Of a stretch of DNA of 64,000 nucleotides, positions 48,225-59,166 are shown piece by piece (within the stretch, counting starts at the first letter, position 1; every line of letters begins with the position of its first letter). The stretch comes from Eubacteriales bacterium (GTDB lineage Bacteria > Bacillota > Clostridia > Peptostreptococcales > Anaerovoracaceae), in contig JAQUYC010000007.1 in NCBI GenBank assembly GCA_028692105.1, forward strand, positions 1 to 64,000, read 5' to 3'. Made by a program: the position numbers and the translations under genes. Below the pieces are notes generated by a model. The model did no database searches. It was not told where the DNA came from and was given only the letters and a program-made list of their open reading frames with translations.

Positions 48225-49652
48225 TTATTCGTAACGATAGGATTTATAATTCGGGATATATTTTCGGAGTCTTCTTGCCGCGGTGGCTTGGCTGATTCCT
48301 AATGCCTCCCCTACAGCAATGCTGGTCTTATATGTTTTAAAGGTGTTAACAATAATGGTTTTTTCATATTCCTCCAGCATTTTATCAAGAGAGCCATCCA
48401 TTTTCGGCTTATTTCTTTGACCCTCTAAAACGATATCGTCCGGTAAATCCTCTAAGTTGATTTCTTTCTGTTTTGCTATGATTACCAGACGTTCAACGAA
48501 ATTTTCTATCTGCCGAATATTCCCCGGCCATTTCTGTTTTACAAGTGCATCGTATACTTCCGACGCAAGGGATACCTGCTTCTTGTATTTCTTGTTATAC
48601 TGATCTAAAAAGCTCTGCACCAAAGGAACGATGTCTTCGGGTCTTTCTCTTAGAGGCTGTATCTGGATCGGAATTACATTCAGCCTGTAATACAGATCCT
48701 CTCTGAAAAGATTTGCCCTTATATTCTTTTTCAAATCAAGATTCGTTGCTGTGATCAACCTGAAATCAACATCGATTTTTTCAAGTCCGCCAATCCTTAT
48801 TATGACTTTTTCTTGTATAACCTGCAGCAGCTTTACCTGCATATTAAGCGGCAGCTCTCCGATTTCATCCAGGAATAGTGTGCCGCCGTTGGCAAGCTCT
48901 ATTTTTCCCATCTTTCCCTTGGCGCTTGCTCCTGTAAAGGAACCTTTTTCATAACCAAACAGTTCGGATTCAATCAGATTCTCAGGAATGGTTCCACAGT
49001 TAATTTCTATAAATGGTCCGTCGACTCGACCGCTTTTCTGGTGTATGATTCTTGCGATCATACTCTTTCCAACGCCTGTTTCTCCGGTGAGCAGTACATT
49101 GGCATTTGTATCAGCTATTTGTGAAATCAGTTCATTTACACTTGTCATATGCATGCTGTTAGTTACAAGCTCTTTTTCATTGATCTCTTTCATTTGCAGC
49201 TGGTTTATCTCTGCATTGTATTCGCTCATCAATTCGATAAGCTTTATATATTTTTCATTTAATGACGTCATATCGGCTATATCGATCGAATTAAAGCTGA
49301 TCACATATTGGATATTGCCGGAATCATCAAAGATCGGCACACCGGTAGTCAGAATGCTGTCACCCATCTTATTCTTCTGCAGAATAGTTGCTTTACGCTT
49401 CTTTTCTAATACAACCGCCGTTACGGAGGGCTTGAAGACTCCCATATTCTCTAAACTGAAAATCGACTTGCCAATTATTTCTTCCCTTGTAACACCGTAG
49501 TGTTTCTCATAAGAATCGCTGACCCTTATCACAATTCCTTCGCCGTCTGTCAAAGTCACATCATTCTCGTTATCCATAACCTTGAATAAGATGTCCATCT
49601 TTTCTTTTTCATAGATTTCACAATTATCGCATTTTTTATTAGTATATTCCAT
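48225..49652 (-). CDS. PAS-AAA-Fis sigma-54-dependent transcriptional activator
   Basis: GETGVGKSMIARIIHQKSGR; ESELFGYEKGSFTGA; C-terminal HTH. Confidence 0.95.
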   Translation of the reverse strand: MEYTNKKCDNCEIYEKEKMDILFKVMDNENDVTLTDGEGIVIRVSDSYEKHYGVTREEIIGKSIFSLENMGVFKPSVTAVVLEKKRKATILQKNKMGDSILTTGVPIFDDSGNIQYVISFNSIDIADMTSLNEKYIKLIELMSEYNAEINQLQMKEINEKELVTNSMHMTSVNELISQIADTNANVLLTGETGVGKSMIARIIHQKSGRVDGPFIEINCGTIPENLIESELFGYEKGSFTGASAKGKMGKIELANGGTLFLDEIGELPLNMQVKLLQVIQEKVIIRIGGLEKIDVDFRLITATNLDLKKNIRANLFREDLYYRLNVIPIQIQPLRERPEDIVPLVQSFLDQYNKKYKKQVSLASEVYDALVKQKWPGNIRQIENFVERLVIIAKQKEINLEDLPDDIVLEGQRNKPKMDGSLDKMLEEYEKTIIVNTFKTYKTSIAVGEALGISQATAARRLRKYIPNYKSYRYE

Positions 49653-49678
49653 TTTTTAGCCTAGCCCCTCCCGCTGAT

Positions 49679-51088
49679 TCAGAGTTGTCTTTCATAATGG
49701 CTGCCGCCTGTAAATTCCCTTAGTATAGAGTTGAATGGAATCAGAGCATCATTCATAGGTTCAAAAAAAGTAAGTAAGTTCAATAAACGCTCTCTTGTCA
49801 AATAATATGGACTGTCCTCGCCGATCTGCATAAGTGAAGCTTCAGCCGGCAGGCGCAGCGCATTCATCTCATATAGAAGTGATGAATTGAACATCACATC
49901 GCAATCCTCCTGGTATTTAAAGAGGTTGTCGTATTCACCGCGTCGAACGCTGTCCCACTGTTTGATAGTCCTTTCAGCAGGTATTCCCCGGAACCGGTCG
50001 TCTCTTACGATCCTTCGAAGAAGTCTGACTTCTGTTTCAGGCACTCTGTTTATCAAATCAATATTGAGCCCAAAGAGTGCATTTACAATAATCCGAAAAA
50101 ACACATTCCGGTTGATATCCGGCAGTATACTGGGATTTACAGCGTGAATACCCTCCATAAGAAGTATTTCATCAGGTCCAACATATACTTTTTTTGTCTT
50201 TTCTGAACGATTACCTGTAACAAAATCAAAGATTGGCGCGTGTATTTCCTCTCCCTTGATAAGGCGCAGGATATGATCATGCAGCAGCTTGAGATCAAGG
50301 GCTTCTACATCTTCAAAATCATAATTGCCTTGATAATCTAAAGGTGTCTTGTCGCGATTCACGAAATAATCATTCAGTGACAATACTACCGGTCTCAGAC
50401 CATTTACCCGAAGCTGCGTCGCCAGCCGCTTGGAGAAGGTCGTCTTTCCCGCAGATGAAGGACCGGAAATTAATAGTACCCTCAGCGCTCGTCTCTGTTG
50501 AAGTATCATGTCCGCTATGTCGGAAATCTCCTTTTCATGCAGCGCTTCAGCAATACAAAGCAGCTCAAAGCTCCTCCCTGACATAATATACTTATTTACA
50601 TCGGATATGAGCTCCATATCAATATTGCGGAGCCAGTTCTGGTTTTTATCATAGGTTGACGCTAATTTTTCCGGCGGGATCAAGGGGGTCTTCTCTCCTC
50701 TTTCCGCATCTCCAAAGTCAACAATAAAACCCGTCGAGAATGGTATGATCTTAAATGGCGCCACCATAGACGAAAAATTATGTGCTTCATAAAGTACATT
50801 AACTATTCTGTTATCCACCCTATATTGAAAATAGCCTCCCTTTTTGCCCATGTAATTCATCGGACTATTAGATGCGACCAATTCGTTCAGCCGCTTGCCA
50901 ATCTGGCCAACCTCACGTGTAGAGAGTATTGAATTTTTTAGTCTGCAGAAAACTCCCTCCTGGATAGAGTAAGCTGTCTTCAGCATATCATCCGGAAACA
51001 GCTCCTGTATCACTTTAATCAGACCAAGCTTGACCGTCTGACGATCTCTGTTCAAGTGTGTCTCATTCATATCTACCGCTCCCTTCAA
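49679..51088 (-). CDS. Nucleoside kinase (uridine kinase family)
   Basis: LLISGPSSAGKTTFSKRLATQLRVNGLRPVVLSLNDYFVNRDKTP. Confidence 0.88.
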   Translation of the reverse strand: MKGAVDMNETHLNRDRQTVKLGLIKVIQELFPDDMLKTAYSIQEGVFCRLKNSILSTREVGQIGKRLNELVASNSPMNYMGKKGGYFQYRVDNRIVNVLYEAHNFSSMVAPFKIIPFSTGFIVDFGDAERGEKTPLIPPEKLASTYDKNQNWLRNIDMELISDVNKYIMSGRSFELLCIAEALHEKEISDIADMILQQRRALRVLLISGPSSAGKTTFSKRLATQLRVNGLRPVVLSLNDYFVNRDKTPLDYQGNYDFEDVEALDLKLLHDHILRLIKGEEIHAPIFDFVTGNRSEKTKKVYVGPDEILLMEGIHAVNPSILPDINRNVFFRIIVNALFGLNIDLINRVPETEVRLLRRIVRDDRFRGIPAERTIKQWDSVRRGEYDNLFKYQEDCDVMFNSSLLYEMNALRLPAEASLMQIGEDSPYYLTRERLLNLLTFFEPMNDALIPFNSILREFTGGSHYERQL

Positions 51089-51286
51089 CTGCCAAACGGC
51101 ATACCGTTAAGGCATATGCTTTATTTATTTTCTTAATTTTATCATATATAAAATCAAAATTCCTAATTTTTCTGAATATTTCCTTTATTTTTTCGATACT
51201 GTTTTTACATTAAAACAGATAACAGTCGAATAACCGTTCCACATTCTTATACCCCGGTGATCCGGGGTATTGTTTTATCTTAACCC

Positions 51287-52111
51287 TTATCCAAAATCTC
51301 TGTTCATCCGCTGTTTAAGCTCTTCTTCATCCCGCTCTGTGTTAATACCGCCATAAAGGCCTTGGAATAGAATACCGGCATACCGGGCAGTAGGCTTGAC
51401 TGCCAAAAGCAGCAGATCTGCTAAATCCTCACTGCTCTTTACATATTCGATCAATGGTTCTCTGTTCATCAGCAACCCGCCAAAGCCCTTATCCGGAGCA
51501 AAGATTTTTAGCGCGTATCGAATTGCCGAGTGTTTTGCCTTCCCCGGCGAAACTAAGAAATCCAGGTATTTTTTCATATCCTTAACGGACTTTCCAATTT
51601 GCTGCGTCGTCATTTCCGGATAAAAGCATGCTATTATCTTTTCATCACCAGCGTTCAAAATCAGGTGCTGGGTAGGTTTATATGAGTTTGGATCAAGACC
51701 CTCACGCTTCATCATTAGCCTGTCGAATTCTTTCTCTATTTTATTATGGGTGAGCCCTTCTGTTTTTGTTTTATATCGAACTAAAGGATGGCATTCGCTA
51801 TCCAGCATAAAATGACAGAAAAAGCCTAAAAGATATGAAATCCCGGCACTTTTATCCGGGCAGATTGCAAGCTGCTCTTTTGCTTTTTTGTAAAACACAA
51901 GCGCGGTTTGACGATGAATAGCACGGCCAAGATTAGCCACATCATTGCTCTTGAGAGGTTTATAATAAAACAGGATATCCGGGCCATGAAGGCCCACTAA
52001 GAATAATGATTTATGCTTGTCAATCACAGATTTAGCATCTTTATTTAATAAGTCATATACCTTCATTCCGAAAGTATAATGCGCATAAGTGGTTGGCATG
52101 TCAGCCTCCAT
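51287..52111 (-). CDS. Zinc-dependent phospholipase C-like protein
   Basis: TTYAHYTFGMKVY...LFLVGLHGPDILFYYKP...FFCHFMLDSECHPLV. Confidence 0.75.
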   Translation of the reverse strand: MEADMPTTYAHYTFGMKVYDLLNKDAKSVIDKHKSLFLVGLHGPDILFYYKPLKSNDVANLGRAIHRQTALVFYKKAKEQLAICPDKSAGISYLLGFFCHFMLDSECHPLVRYKTKTEGLTHNKIEKEFDRLMMKREGLDPNSYKPTQHLILNAGDEKIIACFYPEMTTQQIGKSVKDMKKYLDFLVSPGKAKHSAIRYALKIFAPDKGFGGLLMNREPLIEYVKSSEDLADLLLLAVKPTARYAGILFQGLYGGINTERDEEELKQRMNRDFG

Positions 52112-52343
52112 TTACCATTTTTTCATTTAAGTATATCGTATCTTCTTTATATTAAGAAGTATTTTAATAACTATCTTTTAGACATTTTGTGTGATACTCT
52201 CTATATCTGCAGTCGAAATTATTTTGTGAATGCGTTATAATAAATATTGCTTGATGAACGGAAACTAAATACCCGCATATCCGTTTGGCAAATCTTTTCA
52301 GGGAGAAATATCATCTGCATTTTTTAATGAAGGAACAGATTTA

Positions 52344-54071
52344 ATGATAAAACAATTATTTAAAAGTGTGAAGCAATACAAGAGAGCATCCCTTCTTACG
52401 ATTATCACTGTAGTCCTTGAAGTGATTATGGAGGTTATTATACCTCTTTTGATGGCAAACCTTATCGACTATGGTATTGATGCGGGAAACATGTCATATA
52501 TCTGGAAGATGGGCATTGCACTTGTTATAATTGCAATGATTTCCCTTACTTTCGGAGCCCTGTCAGGTAAGTACGCGGCAGAGGCGTCTGCCGGGTTTGC
52601 TCGAAATCTGAGACATGACATGTACTATAATGTTCAAAATTTTTCATTTTCAAATATTGATAAGTTTTCAACCGCAAGTATAATTACACGTCTTACAACA
52701 GATGTCACGAACGTACAGTATTCCTACCAGATGATACTGCGCATGGCGGTACGTTCTCCTGTTATGCTTGTATTTTGCATGATCATGTCTTTTAGCATCA
52801 GTGATAAGCTTTCCTGGATATTTGTCGGCTGTATTCCGATACTGGGCGTTGGGCTATATTTTATTATGAGCAGGACACATCCGATATTTGAGCGTGTGTT
52901 TAAGACATATGATAAGCTTAATATGGTCGTGCAGGAAAACCTGAGAGGCATTCGAGTAGTAAAATCCTTTGTCCGCGAGGATTATGAGAAAGAAAAATTT
53001 GAAAAAATATCCGGCAGCATCTTTGAGGATTTTTCAAGGGCGGAAAAGAACCTGGCATTTAGTATGCCTTTGATGCAGTTCTGCATGTATGGATGTATGC
53101 TGCTCATTTCCTGGTTCGGAGCAAGGCTTATAGTCGGCGGTGATTTGACGACCGGACAGTTGGTGAGTCTTATCACCTATACCATGCAGATCTTGATGAG
53201 TTTAATGATGCTTTCAATCGTGTTTGTAATAATTACGATATCTCGCGCATCTGCGGAAAGAATCGTTGAGATACTTGCGGAAGAAAGTGACCTCAAAAAC
53301 AATGATAATCCCGGATTCACAGTAAATGACGGCTCTATCAGATTTGAAAATGTAAATTTCAGCTATGCAAACGACATAAACCGGCTATGTCTGAAAAATG
53401 TAAATCTTGACATCCGGTCAGGTGAAACTGTTGGTATCCTTGGTGGAACAGGCTCATCAAAGACAAGCCTTGTTCAGTTGATCCCCCGTCTTTACGATGT
53501 GACCGAGGGGAATGTGTTTGTCGGCGGCATTGACGTGAAAAATTATGACATCGAAACACTTCGTACTGAGGTTGCTATGGTGCTTCAAAAGAACGAGCTG
53601 TTTTCGGGTACTATCAAGGAAAATCTCCGATGGGGCAGCGAAAATGCGAGCGACGAAGAGCTTGAGAGAGTGTGCAGGGTGGCACAGGCGGATGGCTTCA
53701 TTCAAGACTTTCCCGATAAATATGATACCCATATAGAACAGGGCGGTACAAATGTCTCGGGAGGTCAAAAGCAGCGCCTTTGCATAGCAAGAGCATTGCT
53801 GAAAAAACCTAAGATAATGATACTTGATGATTCGACGAGCGCTGTCGATACCAAGACAGATGCGATGATTCGGCGTGCTCTTCGTGAGGAATTGCCCGAT
53901 ACGACTAAAATTATTATTTCCCAACGTGTTTCTTCTGTTGAAGACGCCGATAAAATAATCGTTCTTGAAGGCGGTATGATCAACGCAGTGGGGAAACACA
54001 GTGAATTACTAAAAACAAATGAAATTTATCGCGAGATATATGAATCACAGACAAAATCTTTAGTCAGCTGA
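52344..54071 (+). CDS. ABC transporter, fused permease/ATPase
   Basis: GILGGTGSSKTSLVQLIPRLYD; NVSGGQKQRLCIARALLKKPKIMILDD. Confidence 0.93.
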   Translation: MIKQLFKSVKQYKRASLLTIITVVLEVIMEVIIPLLMANLIDYGIDAGNMSYIWKMGIALVIIAMISLTFGALSGKYAAEASAGFARNLRHDMYYNVQNFSFSNIDKFSTASIITRLTTDVTNVQYSYQMILRMAVRSPVMLVFCMIMSFSISDKLSWIFVGCIPILGVGLYFIMSRTHPIFERVFKTYDKLNMVVQENLRGIRVVKSFVREDYEKEKFEKISGSIFEDFSRAEKNLAFSMPLMQFCMYGCMLLISWFGARLIVGGDLTTGQLVSLITYTMQILMSLMMLSIVFVIITISRASAERIVEILAEESDLKNNDNPGFTVNDGSIRFENVNFSYANDINRLCLKNVNLDIRSGETVGILGGTGSSKTSLVQLIPRLYDVTEGNVFVGGIDVKNYDIETLRTEVAMVLQKNELFSGTIKENLRWGSENASDEELERVCRVAQADGFIQDFPDKYDTHIEQGGTNVSGGQKQRLCIARALLKKPKIMILDDSTSAVDTKTDAMIRRALREELPDTTKIIISQRVSSVEDADKIIVLEGGMINAVGKHSELLKTNEIYREIYESQTKSLVS

Positions 54072-54100
54072 CAGGCGGGGAAATAAGTAAAGACGTAAAA

Positions 54101-56035
54101 ATGGGTAAAGACGTAAAAATGGGTAAAGATGCAAATATGTCTAAATTGAATAAATCAAAAAGGGTAAGTAAAAGCACAATCGTGAGACTTATGAGTTATA
54201 TTGCAAAATATAAATTGAAGTTCTCATTTGTATTGGTGTCAATTTTATTAAGCGCCGCAGCGGGTGTCATGGGTTCCATGTTTTTGAAGATAGTGATCGA
54301 CGATTATATAGTGCCGCTTCTTTTAGATACAAATCCTGACTTTTCCGGGCTTTTCAGGGCAGTCGTTATAATGGGCTGCATATATGCATTGGGGATATTA
54401 GCTTCTTTGTTATATAACCGCATTATGGTCGTGATTGCACAAGGAGTCTTAAAGAAAATTCGCGATGAAATGTTTGTACATATGCAGACACTTCCGATTA
54501 AATATTTTGACACCCATACTCACGGCGATATTATGAGCCATTATACAAATGATACCGACACACTCAGGCAGATGATCTCTCAGAGCATCCCACATATGTT
54601 TTCGTCAGTCATCACGATTGTTGCCGTATTCTTTGCTATGCTGTATACAAGTGTTTGGCTGACGCTTTTTGTTGTTGTATTTATCCTCTTCCAGTTTAAA
54701 GTAATAAAATTCATAACCGGAAAAAGCGGCAAATATTTTGTAAAGCAACAGGAATCGCTGGGCAAGCTGAATGGATATATTGAGGAAATGATAAGCGGTC
54801 AAAAAGTCGTCAAAGTGTTCTGTCACGAAAGGCAGTCGGAAAAAGATTTTGATCGCTTGAACGATGAGCTTTGTGAACATTCGACATCAGCAAACAAATT
54901 TGTAAACATTTTGATGCCGATCATGGGTAACCTCGGAAACCTGCAGTATGTTTTAATAGCAATTGTCGGCGGAGCATTAGCTATTTCAGGATTTCCAAAT
55001 TACAGCCTTGCAGGAGCCGGTACTTTGACACTTGGAATGATAGCTGCATTTTTAAATCTGTCTAAAAGCATATCACAGCCAATCGGCCAAGTATCTAATC
55101 AAATCAATATGGTTGTCATGGCACTTGCCGGCGCGGAACGGATTTTTAAACTGATGGACGAAAAAAGCGAAACAGATAATGGTTATGTGACGCTTGTCAA
55201 CGCAAAGTATGAGGATGGAGAGTTGACTGAAACGGAAAACATCACAGAACTATGGGCTTGGAAGCATCCTCACGAGGACGGGACGATAACCTACAACGAG
55301 CTTAAAGGGGAGATCCGTTTTTATGATGTAGACTTTGGATATGATGAAAAGAAAACCGTTCTGAACAGCATCACATTATATGCAAAGCCGTCACAAAAGT
55401 TGGCTTTTGTCGGTGCAACAGGAGCCGGTAAGACCACTATCACAAATCTGATCAATCGCTTTTACGATATTGCTGACGGTAAGATCCGCTACGACGGCAT
55501 CAATATAAATAAGATCAAGAAATCCGATTTGCGCCGCTCGCTTGGAGTTGTCTTGCAGGATGTCAATCTCTTTACGGGAACAGTTATGGAAAATATACGT
55601 TACGGGAAGCTAAATGCTTCAGATGATGATGTATACAGAGCAGCGAAGCTTGCAAATGCTGATGACTTCATCCTGAGATTGCCGGATGGATATAACACGC
55701 TGCTTCAGGGAGATGGCGGCAGCTTGTCACAAGGACAAAGACAGCTTATCTCAATAGCTCGTGCTGCTGTTGCAGACCCTCCGGTCATGATATTAGATGA
55801 AGCGACATCCAGTATTGATACGAGAACCGAAGCTATTGTCCAAAAGGGAATGGATTCATTAATGCAAGGCAGAACCGTATTTATCATAGCTCACCGCTTA
55901 TCCACCATACAGAATGCTAATGCTATTATTGTACTCGAACATGGCAGAATCATTGAACGCGGCGATCACAAAAAGCTCATAGCAGAAAAAGGAGAGTATT
56001 ATCAGCTTTATACGGGCGCATTTGAGCTTGAGTAA
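54101..56035 (+). CDS. ABC transporter, fused permease/ATPase (partner)
   Basis: GATGAGKTTITNLINRFYD; SLSQGQRQLISIARAAVADPPVMILDEATSSID. Confidence 0.93.
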   Translation: MGKDVKMGKDANMSKLNKSKRVSKSTIVRLMSYIAKYKLKFSFVLVSILLSAAAGVMGSMFLKIVIDDYIVPLLLDTNPDFSGLFRAVVIMGCIYALGILASLLYNRIMVVIAQGVLKKIRDEMFVHMQTLPIKYFDTHTHGDIMSHYTNDTDTLRQMISQSIPHMFSSVITIVAVFFAMLYTSVWLTLFVVVFILFQFKVIKFITGKSGKYFVKQQESLGKLNGYIEEMISGQKVVKVFCHERQSEKDFDRLNDELCEHSTSANKFVNILMPIMGNLGNLQYVLIAIVGGALAISGFPNYSLAGAGTLTLGMIAAFLNLSKSISQPIGQVSNQINMVVMALAGAERIFKLMDEKSETDNGYVTLVNAKYEDGELTETENITELWAWKHPHEDGTITYNELKGEIRFYDVDFGYDEKKTVLNSITLYAKPSQKLAFVGATGAGKTTITNLINRFYDIADGKIRYDGININKIKKSDLRRSLGVVLQDVNLFTGTVMENIRYGKLNASDDDVYRAAKLANADDFILRLPDGYNTLLQGDGGSLSQGQRQLISIARAAVADPPVMILDEATSSIDTRTEAIVQKGMDSLMQGRTVFIIAHRLSTIQNANAIIVLEHGRIIERGDHKKLIAEKGEYYQLYTGAFELE

Positions 56036-56147
56036 CAAATTTTTGATATTCTACATTGTTCTATTAGATGAGGAAATAGTATTCCTATTTCCTCATGTCA
56101 AGAACTTCGGCAATGTCTGTATACTTTATAAGCCTAACTATATCTAA

Positions 56148-57335
56148 CTAACCCTTGATCTCTTTCATCAATGCTTCGAACTTTGGAAGCGCCGTCTCTA
56201 TTGTTTTTGGAGATATGCAATATGCTATCCTTGTATATCCGGGGCATCCGAAGAAGGTCCCCGCTACCAACAGAATTTGATATTTCTTTGCCATTTCTAC
56301 AAATTTTTTGTCATCTTCTATAGGCGTTTTCACCCATAAATAAAAGGCGCCATCCGGATTAGTGCACTCATACCCCATTTTCGTCAGTCCATCATACAAT
56401 GCTTGTCTGTTCTTATCGTAGAAATCGATATCCACTTTGGAATTTAGACATTTTGCTGCTGTTTTTTGCATCAGAGAAGGAGCATTTACAAAGCCTGAAA
56501 TCCTGGTTGCCATATTGGCGCCCGCAGAAACCATATCAAAGTCGGTAACTGCATCCGGTATTACCAGATATCCTATTCTTTCACCCGCCAGAGATAGCGA
56601 CTTGCTATACGAATAGACAACTATAGTGTTGCTATAGTATTTGGTAATGTAAGGAACATCTATATCATCATATACCAATTCTCTGTATGGTTCATCAGAA
56701 ATCAAATAGATTTCCGTGTTAAATTCTTTTTGTTTTTTATTCAATATCTCTGCCAGTTTTATAATAGTTTCTTCTGTATATACTACTCCTGTGGGGTTGT
56801 TCGGAGTATTTACTATAACAACCTTCGTCTTTGGATTCAACATCTTTTCAAATGATATAAAATCAGGCTGGAATGTAGGAATGCTTGCGGGAACAACTGC
56901 AAAACTTGCGTCACAGTTTATTGCATAATTTTTATACTCACCAAAGAATGGTGCAAACGCCATGATTTCATCTCCGGAATCCAATAATGTCTTGAAGATT
57001 ACATTTAATCCTGCTGCGGCTCCTACCGTCATCACAATATTTTTGTGTGAGAAATTTGTACCAAATCTGTCGTTTAATGATTTTGCAATTTTTTCTCTGA
57101 CATCCTCATATCCGGAGTTATTCATATATCCATGCAATTCTACCGGATCTTCTTCGTCTAATATCTCTATGATAGCTTTTTTTATCGTCTCAGGCGGCGG
57201 TAAATTGGGGTTTCCAAGACTGAAATCACAAACATTTTCAGCTCCGTAAATTGCCGCCATCTGTTTGCCTTCTTCAAACATTGCCCTTATTGCGGATCCA
57301 TTCGCAATAAAGTTCTCCATCTTTTTTGATACCAT
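56148..57335 (-). CDS. Class I/II PLP aminotransferase (aspartate aminotransferase-like)
   Basis: SD AGGAGGG then ATG at 57335 (MVSKKMENFIANGS); FSLGNPNLPPP; VYSYSKSLSLAGERIGY. Confidence 0.92.
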   Translation of the reverse strand: MVSKKMENFIANGSAIRAMFEEGKQMAAIYGAENVCDFSLGNPNLPPPETIKKAIIEILDEEDPVELHGYMNNSGYEDVREKIAKSLNDRFGTNFSHKNIVMTVGAAAGLNVIFKTLLDSGDEIMAFAPFFGEYKNYAINCDASFAVVPASIPTFQPDFISFEKMLNPKTKVVIVNTPNNPTGVVYTEETIIKLAEILNKKQKEFNTEIYLISDEPYRELVYDDIDVPYITKYYSNTIVVYSYSKSLSLAGERIGYLVIPDAVTDFDMVSAGANMATRISGFVNAPSLMQKTAAKCLNSKVDIDFYDKNRQALYDGLTKMGYECTNPDGAFYLWVKTPIEDDKKFVEMAKKYQILLVAGTFFGCPGYTRIAYCISPKTIETALPKFEALMKEIKG

Positions 57336-57367
57336 ATAAAGTTCCCTCCTATTTTCAACTACCATGA

Positions 57368-57503
57368 TTATAACGCATACGGAGAAAATTTTCGACTGTA
57401 GAATATTTTCTTACCTCTGTGCGTTTCAACGAGGCGAGAGAAGTTCGCGACGCCTTGTTATAACGCATACGGAGAAAATTTTCGACTGTAGAATATTTTC
57501 TTA
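57368..57503. repeat. 46-bp direct duplication carrying the aminotransferase promoter region
   Basis: TTATAACGCATACGGAGAAAATTTTCGACTGTAGAATATTTTCTTA at 57368-57413 and 57458-57503. Confidence 0.9.
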
Positions 57504-57512
57504 TCTGTAAAA

Positions 57513-57540
57513 CAAAAGCCATCCTTAAAGACGGATGGCC
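57513..57540 (-). terminator. Terminator after purD
   Basis: Minus: GGCCATCCGTCTTTAAGGATGGCTTTTGTTTT. Confidence 0.8.
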
Positions 57541-57590
57541 TCTTTTGTTTAACTTATTTTTATCAATGTTCTAAAACGCTGGCTAAAATG

Positions 57591-58901
57591 CTACTTTGCT
57601 GTTTTTATATTCAATAATCCTATATCCTTGCGATATTGCACCCCTTCAAAGTAAATCCCGGCAGCATTTTTATATGCTTTTTTCCTTGCCTCTTCATGAG
57701 TCTTACCTAATGCCGTAATACCGAGCACACGTCCTCCGTCAGTCGCAATAAACGAGCTCTCATCACTCTCCGAAGGACCCGGAACCTCATGTCCTTTTAT
57801 TAATTTTGTGCCACTGTGAAATACTATAACATCTTCATCTAAATCATTCAGTCCTGAAATGATCTTTCCTTTTTCATAGCTTCCGGGATAGCCTCCTGAA
57901 GCAAGAATAACACAGACTGCTTTCGTATCGCTCCATTCTATAATCTGTTCGGCAAGCTTTTCTTCAATGACTGCATTCATAATATCAAGCAGGTCGGTTT
58001 TCAATCTTGGGAGAACTGATTGTGTCTCAGGATCACCGAAGCGATTGTTGAATTCAATTACCTTCGGGCCTTCTTTTGTAATCATCAGACCGATAAAGAG
58101 AATCCCCTTGAAGTTAAGCCCATCTTTTTGGAAACCTTTGATCGTCGGCTCAAGGATTTGTTCCCTGATTTGCCTCTCTAACCTTTCATTAAATATAAGA
58201 CTCGGGGAATATGTTCCCATACCGCCTGTATTTGGTCCTTTATCCCCGTCAAATATCCTTTTATAATCTTGTGCTGACTCCATGGGCACTATGGTATTTC
58301 CGTCAACAAAGCAAAGGACAGATGCTTCAATACCCGAAAGGAATTCCTCCACAACAATTTTATCGCCTGCTGTGCCAAAAATCCTTTCACCCATAATCTG
58401 ATCTATTGCAGCTATAGCTGCAGCTTCATCTTCTGCTATGACGACGCCCTTTCCGGCAGCCAATCCGTCTGCTTTAATCACCATTGGGTATCCGAAAATA
58501 CCGACGCATGCTTTCAGTTGTTCGATATCTGTAAACTCTCTGTATCCGGCCGTAGGAATGCTGTGCCTTGCCAGAAACGCCTTCGTAAAGGACTTGCTGC
58601 TTTCAAGCTGTGCACATTTTTTATTCGGTCCAAATGCCTTAACCCCGATTTCTGTCAATTCATCAACGATTCCCATGGAAAGAGCAACTTCCGGACCGAT
58701 CACAGCAAGGTCGATTCCCTTATCTTTTGCGAATCTGCAGATCCCGTCAATGTCCTCAGCTTTAATATCAACACATTGTGCAATCTCAGCGATCCCGGCA
58801 TTTCCGGGAGCACAGTATATTTCTCCGACCTTTGGGCTCTTAGCAAGCTTCCATGCAATGGCATGCTCGCGGCCGCCCCCGCCAACAATCAAAATCTTCA
58901 T
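57591..58901 (-). CDS. purD: Phosphoribosylamine--glycine ligase
   Basis: MKILIVGGGGREHAIAWKLAKSPKV. Confidence 0.96.
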   Translation of the reverse strand: MKILIVGGGGREHAIAWKLAKSPKVGEIYCAPGNAGIAEIAQCVDIKAEDIDGICRFAKDKGIDLAVIGPEVALSMGIVDELTEIGVKAFGPNKKCAQLESSKSFTKAFLARHSIPTAGYREFTDIEQLKACVGIFGYPMVIKADGLAAGKGVVIAEDEAAAIAAIDQIMGERIFGTAGDKIVVEEFLSGIEASVLCFVDGNTIVPMESAQDYKRIFDGDKGPNTGGMGTYSPSLIFNERLERQIREQILEPTIKGFQKDGLNFKGILFIGLMITKEGPKVIEFNNRFGDPETQSVLPRLKTDLLDIMNAVIEEKLAEQIIEWSDTKAVCVILASGGYPGSYEKGKIISGLNDLDEDVIVFHSGTKLIKGHEVPGPSESDESSFIATDGGRVLGITALGKTHEEARKKAYKNAAGIYFEGVQYRKDIGLLNIKTAK

Positions 58902-59166
58902 TATTTACCCTTTCCAAATTGCCTTTGTTTACAGGCATTTAATAGGTCTTTGGAGGTCTGCCTTTTGTTATAAGAAGGCGTCCGAACTGATTTCCCATAT
59001 TATTCAATGAAAACGAGCAATATTTTTAACAACGTTATTAGTCCGTATGACGTTGCCAAAAAACACGGTTATGGATTCGGTTTGTTTTTTGGATTAAAAA
59101 TAGCGAGCCAAATTGTTAATAATATAAAATCAGCGAGCGCTTTCGGTAACCAAAGGCAAACCTTTA

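Noticed and set aside
56148-57365. Track start at 57365 for the PLP aminotransferase
   Set aside because: The extra N-terminus overlaps the promoter; a strong SD precedes ATG at 57335.
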